In this document: positions 9,201 to 16,013 of the stretch, in pieces | How positions within the stretch are numbered: the stretch's first letter is position 1 | Layout of the letters: every line of letters starts with the position of its first letter | Assembly: GCA_964624635.1 (NCBI GenBank) | Contig: CAZUXM010000050.1 | Span: 1-20,108 of the forward strand | Direction of reading: 5' to 3' | DNA: 20,108 nt | Source of the DNA: JANWKQ01 sp964624635 | GTDB taxonomy: Bacteria > Bacteroidota > Bacteroidia > CAIKAF01 | Notes under the pieces: generated by a model | Database searches by the model: none | What the model was told of the DNA's origin: nothing | What the model saw: only the letters and a program-made list of their open reading frames with translations | Position numbers and translations under genes: made by a program

Positions 9201-9587
9201 GTTAACGATGATGGGACATCTAAATCCGGTAAAGACTTAGAAAATGCCGATCCTAGATTTGGAAACTTTGATGAACCATCCACCCTTCCACAACCCATTG
9301 ATAAATCGAAAGTCCGGTTTAAAGTTCAGGTAGGGGCTTATAATACCAACGTTGCCAATGAATTAGTAGATCAAATTCGTACGATTGAAAACATTCAAGA
9401 ATCACCCACTAGATTCGGTTTAACCAGATTTACCCTCGGCTCATTTAAATCAATTGAAGAAGCAGAGAAATTACAAAAAGAGTTAATTGATTCCGGAAAA
9501 ATAAAGGATACTCAGTTTATTATTGTAATTGGTGAATACTCAGGTAAATTTGTTACTGCTGGTGAAGCCAAACAATTATTAGAATAA
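6245..9587 (+). CDS. Usher-like outer-membrane protein with C-terminal SPOR domain (contains N gap)
   Basis: The start is TTG at 6245, supported by a textbook signal peptide directly after it (MKGTKKYILLSFLWL, cleavage near FSQ). Residues about 30-262 read as two Ig-like domains of the kind seen in NEW3 or chaperone folds. From about residue 270 a transmembrane beta barrel begins; the stretch YSIAAGDVMAGGWGFPLNGR resembles the G-D plus G-R-G signature of fimbrial ushers. After the gap at 7913-7945 the barrel continues to about 8520. A Ca-binding-like B domain follows (FFRDLNGNRIKDENEVG, about 8535-8850), then a carboxypeptidase-regulatory-like domain (about 8850-9130), a linker, and a SPOR domain (VRFKVQVGAYNT, about 9308-9540) near the C terminus. 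Barrel plus SPOR is well supported. 'Usher' is by eye only; another outer-membrane transporter or scaffold is possible. No separate pilus chaperone gene is present in the window. Confidence 0.72.
7913..7945. other. Assembly gap of 33 N inside the usher-like gene
   Basis: The frame before the gap ends on a codon boundary at 7912. The frame after it resumes with codons starting at 7947 (GAG AGC TCT GTA), open through to 9587. Joining the two requires a true gap length of 3n+2, not 33. The stop at 7984 in the other frame is therefore an artefact and not a real gene end. Confidence 0.9.
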
Positions 9588-9594
9588 TTTCCCT

Positions 9595-10155
9595 TTGAAG
9601 TCGTCCGTTAATTTATCCAAGTATAATAACAACTGGTTTAAACCCGGAAAAAATGCACTTATTCGGCTTTGCTGGTATTGTGTAAATGCTATTTTCTTCG
9701 ATTCTTATTTATTACCTGTTTCTAAACTGAAAGTGTGGCTTTTGAGGATTTTTGGCGCTCAAATAGGCCAAGGGGTTGTTATTAAACCCAAAGTTCATAT
9801 AAAATACCCATGGAATTTAAAAATTGGTGATTATAGCTGGATTGGAGAACGAGTTTGGATCGACAACCTGACTCAGATAAATATAGGCCAACACGTATGT
9901 ATTTCTCAAAATGCTTATTTATTAACCGGCAATCATAATTTTAAATCAAAATATTTTGATTTAATTGTTAAACCCATAGAAATTGAAAATGGAGTATGGA
10001 TTGGAGCCAATTGTATTGTAATACCGGGCACCGTTTGCCTATCCCATTCGGTTTTATCGGCAGGTTCTGTTTCCCCTTCTAAAATGGAAGCTTACAAAAT
10101 ATACCGTGGAAACCCGGCTGTTATTATAAAAGAAAGAGAAATTACAGAATCATGA
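9595..10155 (+). CDS. wcaF: WcaF-like hexapeptide-repeat acetyltransferase
   Basis: The 186-residue product belongs to the left-handed beta-helix acyltransferases of the WcaF/NodL/LacA group, which transfer acetyl from acetyl-CoA to sugar hydroxyls. Seen directly: the N-terminal W-F-K-P-G-K and LLRIFGAQIG motifs typical of WcaF proteins, hexapeptide strands from about residue 55 to 160 (IGDYSWIGERVWID, INIGQHVCIS), the catalytic His114 in TGNHNF, VWIGANCIVIPG, and GNPA near the C terminus. The TTG start 7 bases after the preceding stop is chosen because WcaF N-terminal residues are encoded from there and no ATG is available. The gene overlaps the next by ATGA, so it is translationally coupled to the glycosyltransferase. 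The sugar acceptor is unknown. Confidence 0.85.
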   Translation: MKSSVNLSKYNNNWFKPGKNALIRLCWYCVNAIFFDSYLLPVSKLKVWLLRIFGAQIGQGVVIKPKVHIKYPWNLKIGDYSWIGERVWIDNLTQINIGQHVCISQNAYLLTGNHNFKSKYFDLIVKPIEIENGVWIGANCIVIPGTVCLSHSVLSAGSVSPSKMEAYKIYRGNPAVIIKEREITES

Positions 10156-10910
10156 AAGTTTCCATCATAACTTCGTGTTACAATAGTATTTCTACTTTAG
10201 AGGGCACTATACAAAGTGTTCTTTCTCAAACCTATCCAAATATTGAGTTTATTATTGTAGATGGCCTTTCTAACGATGGCACTATTGATCTTATTAAAAA
10301 ATACGAATCAAAAATTACCACCTATATTTCGGAAAAAGATGCCGGATTTTATGATGCTATTAATAAGGGAATAAAATTGAGCACCGGCGATGTAATTGGA
10401 TTACTTAATTCAGATGATGTTTTTTATGATGAATTTGTGGTAGAGAAGATTGTACAATCGTTTCAGAAAGACAATGAACTGGAAGCCATCTATGGTAACT
10501 TATTGTATGTTGAAAAAGATAAAATTGATCAGGTAATTCGAAATTGGATTTCAAAACCTTTTAAAAAGGAGCTTTTTTTAGAAGGATGGATGCCTCCACA
10601 TCCAACATTTTACATAAAAAAAGAATGTTACCAGAAATTTGGTGTTTTTAATACCAGTTTTAAAATATCTGCCGATTATGAATTAATGCTTCGCATGTTA
10701 TATAAACATGCGATAAAAGCAAAATACCTGCCCTTTTATTTCGTAAGAATGCGGGTGGGAGGCATTAGTAATGCTTCTTTTAGAAATAGAATAAAGGCAA
10801 ATATGGAAGATAGAAAAGCGTGGAAAATAAATGGTTTAAAACCTCGCATGCTTACTTTTATAAAAAAACCTTTATCAAAGATTTTTCAGTTTTTTAAAAA
10901 GGAATCATAG
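10152..10910 (+). CDS. Family 2 glycosyltransferase, WcaA/WcaE-like
   Basis: The 252-residue product has a GT-A fold signature. It opens with MKVSIITSCYN, carries the nucleotide-binding VDG (residues 36-38), the EKDAGFYDAINKGI motif (61-74), the metal-binding NSDD (86-89), and a later HPTFYIKK and SADYELMLRM acceptor-side segment around the catalytic Asp. These are typical of GT2 enzymes acting in capsule, lipopolysaccharide O-chain or colanic-acid-like synthesis. It starts within the stop codon of the acetyltransferase gene (ATGA overlap). It ends 8 bases from the convergent Mrp gene. The basic C-terminal tail (FIKKPLSKIFQFFKK) suggests contact with the inner membrane surface. Donor and acceptor sugars cannot be told. 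Confidence 0.88.
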   Translation: MKVSIITSCYNSISTLEGTIQSVLSQTYPNIEFIIVDGLSNDGTIDLIKKYESKITTYISEKDAGFYDAINKGIKLSTGDVIGLLNSDDVFYDEFVVEKIVQSFQKDNELEAIYGNLLYVEKDKIDQVIRNWISKPFKKELFLEGWMPPHPTFYIKKECYQKFGVFNTSFKISADYELMLRMLYKHAIKAKYLPFYFVRMRVGGISNASFRNRIKANMEDRKAWKINGLKPRMLTFIKKPLSKIFQFFKKES

Positions 10911-10918
10911 ACAAAAAG

Positions 10919-11980
10919 CTAATTCTGAACGAACAAGCTCTCCACTTTATCTACCATTTTCATAAATTCTTTTGCCTGCATGGTTTCTTTTTGCAACACT
11001 GCCGGCCGGCCTACATCTGCTGCTTCTCGAATGCTTTGAACCAAAGGAATTTCGGCCAATAAAGGAATATTTAACTCTTCTGCTAATCGCTTACCTCCTT
11101 CCTTTCCAAATAAATAATATTTATTTTCGGGCAATTCTTCGGGAGTAAACCACGACATATTTTCAATAATGCCTAAAACAGGAATTTTAATGGCGGGCGA
11201 TTGAAACATGGCAATCCCTTTCCTAGCATCAGCTAAAGCTACCGGCTGAGGAGTGGTTACCACAATGGCTCCAGACAACGGAATTCCTTGTACTAATGTG
11301 AGGTGAATATCACCCGTACCCGGAGGCATATCGATAAAAACATAATCTAAATCTCCCCAAAACGCATCTTTAAACATTTGGGTTAAGGCTTTAGAAGCCA
11401 TAGGGCCGCGCCAAATGACTGCCTGATTAATATCTGAGAAAAAACCGATGGATAATATTTTAACTCCGTAACTTTCTACCGGCACCATCCATGTTTTTCC
11501 ATCTATATCTTGCACCTTTGGTTTATCATATAAAACATCAAACATAAGAGGAATAGATGGTCCATAAATATCAGCATCAACCAATCCAACTTTGTAGCCC
11601 TTTAAAGCCATTCCGACCGCTAAATTTGCCGTAATGGTTGATTTTCCAACTCCGCCTTTGCCGGATGACACCGCAATAATATGTTTTACACCGGGTAAAA
11701 TAGTTCTGTGTTCGGGTTTACGATCAGTTGCACTCCCTAAAGGAACAATTTGAACATCTATGTCTACATCCGGATAAAACCTTTTTATATGATGTTCACA
11801 GGCCTCTTCCATTCGCTTTTTATTGTGCAAAGCCGGATTGCTAATTGCCAAAACAAAACTCAGTTTATTTTCATCCGATTGAATATCAGAAACCAAGCCT
11901 AATTCAATAATATCTTTCTTCAAATCGGGCTCTATGACAAAGCTTAAAGCATGCTGAATCTGTTCAATCGTTAATTTCAT
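10919..11980 (-). CDS. mrp: Mrp/ApbC-family iron-sulfur carrier-type ATPase, no CxxC
   Basis: The 353-residue product has an N-terminal MIP18/DUF59 domain (about 1-85) followed by a deviant Walker A P-loop, SSGKGGVGKST (about 105-115), then VDADIYGPS, MPPGTGD and TTPQP motifs. This is the Mrp/NBP35/ApbC ATPase family, which in well-studied members carries a labile Fe-S cluster to apo-proteins. The usual C-terminal CxxC after ENMS is absent: the segment reads ENMSWFTPEELPENKYYLFG. The whole protein has a single cysteine (Cys61, in the N-terminal domain). The gene lies downstream of a cysteine desulfurase and a PaaG-like gene on the same strand, but a 66-base spacer with a promoter-like box precedes it. 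Family is certain; cluster-carrier function is doubtful. Confidence 0.93.
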   Translation of the reverse strand: MKLTIEQIQHALSFVIEPDLKKDIIELGLVSDIQSDENKLSFVLAISNPALHNKKRMEEACEHHIKRFYPDVDIDVQIVPLGSATDRKPEHRTILPGVKHIIAVSSGKGGVGKSTITANLAVGMALKGYKVGLVDADIYGPSIPLMFDVLYDKPKVQDIDGKTWMVPVESYGVKILSIGFFSDINQAVIWRGPMASKALTQMFKDAFWGDLDYVFIDMPPGTGDIHLTLVQGIPLSGAIVVTTPQPVALADARKGIAMFQSPAIKIPVLGIIENMSWFTPEELPENKYYLFGKEGGKRLAEELNIPLLAEIPLVQSIREAADVGRPAVLQKETMQAKEFMKMVDKVESLFVQN

Positions 11981-12014
11981 ATGTTTAAGAAGTACAAGTT
12001 TTATAAAAAGGTAT

Positions 12015-12022
12015 CAAAGATA
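12015..12022 (-). promoter_or_regulatory. Candidate Bacteroidota -7 box TATCTTTG for mrp
   Basis: On the minus strand TATCTTTG matches TAnnTTTG exactly and lies about 34 bases upstream of the mrp ATG, in the 66-base spacer after the PaaG-like gene. No -33 TTG is seen at the standard distance. It suggests that mrp can be transcribed separately from the genes upstream. Confidence 0.45.
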
Positions 12023-12046
12023 TTTTTTTGAAGCACTAGAAAAATT

Positions 12047-12826
12047 TTACTCTCCTTTAAAAATAGGTTTTCTTTTTTCTAAAAAAGCAGTAATACCCTC
12101 TTTATTATCGAACGTTTTTCCTGCTATGGCCTGCACTTCTTTTTCAGCTTCTAATTGCTGTTCTAAAGTATTGGTTAGGCTCATATTTAACAAGCGTTTG
12201 GTTAAACCTATGGCTTTAGTAGGTCTTTGGGCCAATTTTTTAGCGGTTTCCCACACAAAATTCTGAAATTGATCATCGGCTACTACTTCATAAATCATGC
12301 CAATTTCTTTTGCTTGTTTTGCCGTTATTTTATCAGCCAAAAACATTTGTGCTGCGGCTCTTTGCATGCCAATTAAGCGAGGTAGCATAAAAGTGCCTCC
12401 ACTATCCGGAATCAATCCTATGCTGCTAAACGCCTGAATAAACGTGGCGGACTGTGCGGCTATCACAATATCACATGCTAAGGCAACATTTGCTCCGGCT
12501 CCGGCTGCAATACCATTTACTGCTCCAATAATCGGTTTTTCAATATTTCGTAACCGAGTAACAATGGGGTTATACGTGGTAGCCACAATTTCTTCAATTC
12601 GCTCAGAACCAAAGGTAATCGCTTCTTTTAAGTCCTGCCCTGCACAAAAACCTTTGCCTTCACCCGTTAAAATAATGCTCCGAACCTGTGGGTCTTTTTC
12701 AGCTTCGTCCAATGCTTTTTGCAGCTCTAAAGCCATAGGAATGGTAAAACTATTAAAAACCTCAACCCGGTTTAAACTAATAATAGCTACACCTTCTTTT
12801 GTTTCTTGTTTAATAAATTGATACAT
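12047..12826 (-). CDS. paaG: Enoyl-CoA hydratase/isomerase, PaaG-like
   Basis: The 259-residue crotonase-fold protein shows the oxyanion-hole segments GFCAGQDL (59-66) and NGIAAGAGANVALACD (104-119). Residues 135-150 read SIGLIPDSGGTFMLPR, with Asp141 where classical hydratases have the second catalytic Glu. The IPDSGGT form and the AGQDL motif are typical of PaaG, the ring-1,2-epoxyphenylacetyl-CoA / 2,3-dehydroadipyl-CoA isomerase of aerobic phenylacetate breakdown. No other paa gene is in the window, so another CoA isomerase role is possible. The start lies 5 bases after the cysteine desulfurase stop, so the two genes are probably co-transcribed. Confidence 0.75.
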   Translation of the reverse strand: MYQFIKQETKEGVAIISLNRVEVFNSFTIPMALELQKALDEAEKDPQVRSIILTGEGKGFCAGQDLKEAITFGSERIEEIVATTYNPIVTRLRNIEKPIIGAVNGIAAGAGANVALACDIVIAAQSATFIQAFSSIGLIPDSGGTFMLPRLIGMQRAAAQMFLADKITAKQAKEIGMIYEVVADDQFQNFVWETAKKLAQRPTKAIGLTKRLLNMSLTNTLEQQLEAEKEVQAIAGKTFDNKEGITAFLEKRKPIFKGE

Positions 12827-12831
12827 ATAAA

Positions 12832-13968
12832 TTATGAATTATAGATTTTTTTTAAATTTTCGATGCAATAATCAACCTCTTCCAGGGTGTTGTACTTGCT
12901 AAAGGAAAAGCGCAGGGATGGCCGACTCATATCGCAACCAATTCCTTGCAAAACATGCGAGCCCATATCACTACCAGAAGTACATGCGCTACCTGCCGAA
13001 ACGGCTATTCCTGCAATATCTAAACTATATAATAACATTTCGGCTTTGTCTGTTTTAGGTAGGCAAACATTTAAAACGGTGTATAAGGAGCTGCCTTTTG
13101 CATCGCCGTTAAAGCTAACGCCCGGAAAAGCAACTTCCAATTGTTTGATCATGTGGCTCTTTAATCCCTGAATATGAGATGCATGACTATCCAAATCGCG
13201 ATAGGCTATTTCCATTGCTTTGGCTAAACCGACAATACCGTATAAATTTTCGGTTCCGCCACGCATATTTCGTTCTTGAGATCCCCCATAAATCAAAGGT
13301 TTTATTTGAATATCGCCGTTGATATAGATAAAACCGGCTCCTTTTGGACCATGAAATTTATGTGCAGAGCAGGTGATAAAATGGATGGGAACTGATTTTA
13401 AATCAATTTTATAATGCCCCATGGTTTGCACGGTATCTGAATGAAACACGGCATTGTATCTTTGGCAAATTTCTGCCACTTTAGCCAAGGGTAATAAAGT
13501 TCCAATTTCGTTGTTTGCGTGCATCAAAGAAACCAGAGATCGTTCATTATTTTTTAAAAGCTCTTCTAAATGTTCTAAATCCACGTTTCCTTGTTTATCT
13601 ATGCGGACATAACTTACTTTTGCTAAATTTCTTTTTGCCAGCTCCTCAACTGTATGTGTTACAGCATGGTGTTCGATGGTGGATGAAATGATGTGTTTAA
13701 TTCCTAAATCAACTACTGATTGCCAAATGGCATATTATCGGCTTCTGTNNNNNNNNNNGCCGCCACTGGTAAAGAAAATTTCGCCGGGAGTAACACCCAA
13801 TAATTCAGCAATTTTTTTTCGTGATGATTCAATCAAAGAGCGCGTTCTGCGACCATAAGAATGCACCGAAGATGGATTTCCAAAATCGTCGCGCATCACT
13901 GGAATCATAGCTTCTAAAACTTCAGGATCGAGCGGGGTAGTAGCTGCGTTATCGAAATATATTTTCAC
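12832..13968 (-). CDS. NifS/IscS-like cysteine desulfurase (interrupted by an N gap and a missing base)
   Basis: Class V aminotransferase-fold PLP enzyme taking sulfur from cysteine for Fe-S cluster and related synthesis. The start is GTG at 13968 (MKIYFDNAATTPLDPEV, a classic NifS N terminus). The N-terminal piece ends at FTSGG, next to the 10-N gap; TEADNM follows immediately on the other side, so the conserved SGGTEADN motif is whole if the gap is zero length. After the ATG codon at 13733-13731 one base is missing: CC ATT TGG should be GCC ATT TGG. The remaining 298 residues are intact, with the PLP-stacking EHHAV, the PLP lysine in SAHKFHGPKG and the catalytic cysteine in SAGSACTSGSD. The reconstructed length of about 375 residues is normal. 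An assembly error is more likely than a pseudogene. Confidence 0.88.
13749..13758. other. Assembly gap of 10 N, apparently nothing missing
   Basis: The codons on the two sides read F-T-S-G-G and T-E-A-D-N, which are adjacent in NifS-type proteins. The ten N therefore look like a default contig-join spacer and not lost sequence. Confidence 0.85.
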
Positions 13969-13991
13969 GTTATTTAGATATGGGTTATAGA

Positions 13992-14492
13992 TTATTGCTC
14001 AAGGATTTCTTCTAGTCTTATTGTATAATCTGAAGGTATTTTTTCTATAAGAAAGTCTTCGAGTATCCATACCCAACCAGAACGATCCTTATTACAATCA
14101 CCAGCAAGATCTATTTGAACTAATAGTAAAACCTCTTTCTTAGCATCATTTTTACATAAGGTTATGGCATGTTTTTCTTTATCATGACGAATATAATGTC
14201 TGTTATAAAGAATATATGAATTTTTGTTTATATCAAATATTTTAGCGTCTTTGCAAGCAATACTGTCTTTTGAAGTAATCAAAATGACAGTATCTTTTGA
14301 GCCTGATTGTAAATCAAGACTACAATCACAAGTTGCTGATTCTCCTTGTGAAAAGATTTTTAGCTCTGAATACCCTTCTGGAATATCTGGATTTTTAGCA
14401 TGCAATCCAAAACTGCAATTATCTTTATTACAAGAAATAATCATTAAACTAATTAATGGAATTAATCCAAAAAATAACTCTATTCTTTTCAT
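13992..14492 (-). CDS. Unrecognised lipoprotein
   Basis: The 166-residue product starts with MKRIELFFGLIPLISL and a lipobox ending IISC, with the acylated cysteine at residue 21. An AAGGATG ribosome-binding-like sequence precedes the ATG. The mature protein holds several cysteines (Cys26, a CDC at 55-57, and later single ones), which could form disulfides in the periplasm, and a C-terminal segment WVWILEDFLIEKIP. I do not recognise a domain. It sits between the GlmM-type mutase and the cysteine desulfurase on the same strand, 23 bases before the latter. No functional link to either is evident. A sugar-mutase, lipoprotein, desulfurase order does not suggest a pathway. Confidence 0.75.
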   Translation of the reverse strand: MKRIELFFGLIPLISLMIISCNKDNCSFGLHAKNPDIPEGYSELKIFSQGESATCDCSLDLQSGSKDTVILITSKDSIACKDAKIFDINKNSYILYNRHYIRHDKEKHAITLCKNDAKKEVLLLVQIDLAGDCNKDRSGWVWILEDFLIEKIPSDYTIRLEEILEQ

Positions 14493-14556
14493 ATATTCAT
14501 CCTTATTTTAATTATCATAAAACCTCATCCCTTATAACTTATACCTCATAACTAGT

Positions 14557-15945
14557 TTAAAGGCTTTCTTTCATCTCTTTTACAAAGCGCTCGCCTAATT
14601 GAACCGATTTATCAAAAGAATCACTTTCGGCATATACCCGAATAATAGGCTCAGTATTTGACTTACGTAAGTGTACCCATTCTTTATTGTTCAAAATTAT
14701 TTTTAATCCATCGACTGTGTTTTTTTCAGAAGTGGCATATTTTTTATCCATTTTTTCAATGACCTCATCGGTATTGATGTTTGGGGTGAGTTCAATTTTA
14801 TTTTTAGAGATAAAATAACTTGGATATGATTTCCGAAGTTCGGACGCTTTCATTTTCTTTTTAGCCAAATGGCTTAAAAACAAAGCTATTCCGACTAAAG
14901 CATCTCTTCCATAATGCAATTCGGGATAAATAATACCTCCGTTGCCCTCCCCTCCTATGATTGCCTTTTTTTCTTTCATCATTTTTACCACATTTACCTC
15001 TCCTACAGCTGAGGCAAAATATTGCATGCGATGTTCTTCGGTTACATCTCGTAAAGCACGGGTGCTGGATAAGTTAGAAACCGTATTTCCGGGTGTATGT
15101 AAAAGCACATAATCAGCCACCGCTACCAAGGTATATTCTTCTCCAAACATGCTTCCATCTTCGCAAACTAATGCTAATCGATCTACATCCGGATCAACAA
15201 CTATGCCTAAGTCTGCTTTTTTCTCAATAATAACTTTAGATATTTCATGTAAATGTTCAGGTAAAGGTTCAGGATTATGAGGAAAATGGCCGGTTGGCTC
15301 ACAATACAATGGGGTAATTTTATTGACTCCTAATTTTTCTAATAATAGAGGTACGGCAATGCCCCCGCTTGAATTTACGGCATCTACCACAATTGAAAAA
15401 TTGGCGGCTCGTATAGCTTCTACATCTACTAAAGGCAATTTTAAAACAAGATCGATATGTTTCCCAATCCAGGTAGAATCAGTCACAATCCCACCCATAA
15501 AATGAACGTCGGCATATTCGAAACGATTTAATTCTGCCATTTCTAAAATTTCTGTCCCATCTTGTTCCGATATAAATTCACCTTTTTCATTTAGTAGTTT
15601 TAAGGCGTTCCATTGCTCCGGATTATGACTTGCGGTTAAAATAATACCTCCTTGTGCATTTTCGCAAACAACGGCTACTTCAACGGTAGGGGTGGTAGAT
15701 AAATCAAGATCTAAAATATTGATTCCTAAACCATTAAGAGTTCCTTTCACGATTTTTTTGACCATCATGCCCGATAAGCGAGCATCTCTGCCAATGACTA
15801 CCAATGGAAATTCTTTTCCATATCTTTTCTTTATCCACATGCCATAAGCGGAAGTGAATTTTACAATATCTAAAGGGGTTAAATTTTCTTCAGGTTTTCC
15901 GCCAATAGTGCCACGAATACCTGAGATTGATTTTATAAGGGTCAT
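14557..15945 (-). CDS. glmM: Phosphoglucosamine mutase / phosphomannomutase family, GlmM type
   Basis: The 462-residue alpha-D-phosphohexomutase has all four signature loops: the phosphoserine loop TASHNP (104-109, Ser106 carries phosphate), the metal-binding DPDVDR (251-256), the sugar-binding GEGNGG (332-337) and the phosphate-binding RKSNTEP (427-433). It opens with SISGIRGTIGG. In Bacteroidota this type, with GEGNGG instead of the GEQSGH of E. coli GlmM, is commonly assigned as GlmM, converting glucosamine-6-phosphate to glucosamine-1-phosphate for UDP-GlcNAc and peptidoglycan synthesis. Phosphomannomutase or phosphoglucomutase activity cannot be excluded. ATG at 15945 follows AAAGG closely, supporting the start. 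Confidence 0.88.
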   Translation of the reverse strand: MTLIKSISGIRGTIGGKPEENLTPLDIVKFTSAYGMWIKKRYGKEFPLVVIGRDARLSGMMVKKIVKGTLNGLGINILDLDLSTTPTVEVAVVCENAQGGIILTASHNPEQWNALKLLNEKGEFISEQDGTEILEMAELNRFEYADVHFMGGIVTDSTWIGKHIDLVLKLPLVDVEAIRAANFSIVVDAVNSSGGIAVPLLLEKLGVNKITPLYCEPTGHFPHNPEPLPEHLHEISKVIIEKKADLGIVVDPDVDRLALVCEDGSMFGEEYTLVAVADYVLLHTPGNTVSNLSSTRALRDVTEEHRMQYFASAVGEVNVVKMMKEKKAIIGGEGNGGIIYPELHYGRDALVGIALFLSHLAKKKMKASELRKSYPSYFISKNKIELTPNINTDEVIEKMDKKYATSEKNTVDGLKIILNNKEWVHLRKSNTEPIIRVYAESDSFDKSVQLGERFVKEMKESL

Positions 15946-15973
15946 CCTTTAATGATTAGTCTGTTTATAGAAA

Positions 15974-15981
15974 CAAAACTA
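15974..15981 (-). promoter_or_regulatory. Candidate Bacteroidota -7 box TAGTTTTG for glmM
   Basis: On the minus strand TAGTTTTG fits TAnnTTTG exactly. It lies about 28 bases upstream of the glmM ATG and just after a possible terminator hairpin of the gene before it. No clear -33 TTG was found. Confidence 0.42.
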
Positions 15982-15985
15982 AAAA

Positions 15986-16006
15986 TTAATACCTAAATAA
16001 TAGGTA
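15986..16006 (-). terminator. Weak terminator-like hairpin after the T9SS cargo gene
   Basis: Read on the minus strand, TACCTA and TAGGTA (16006-16001 and 15995-15990) form a 6-bp stem around TTATT. A T-rich stretch (TTAATTTTT) follows. It lies 8 bases past the stop codon. The stem is AT-rich and short. Confidence 0.35.
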
Positions 16007-16013
16007 ATAGTAT

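Noticed and set aside
12444..12821. Plus-strand reading frame of 125 codons
   Set aside because: It is the shadow of the PaaG-like gene and shows no protein-family features.
12832..13584. A separate short aminotransferase gene starting at 13584
   Set aside because: The GTG is internal; family-conserved sequence (STIEHHAV and upstream) is encoded before it in the same frame.
13735..13968. Cysteine desulfurase as a true pseudogene
   Set aside because: The only lesion is one missing base beside a scaffold join; all catalytic motifs are intact.
14493..14556. Imperfect repeats (CTTATAAC / CTCATAAC) as a regulatory element
   Set aside because: Short, AT-rich and imperfect; nothing distinguishes them from chance.
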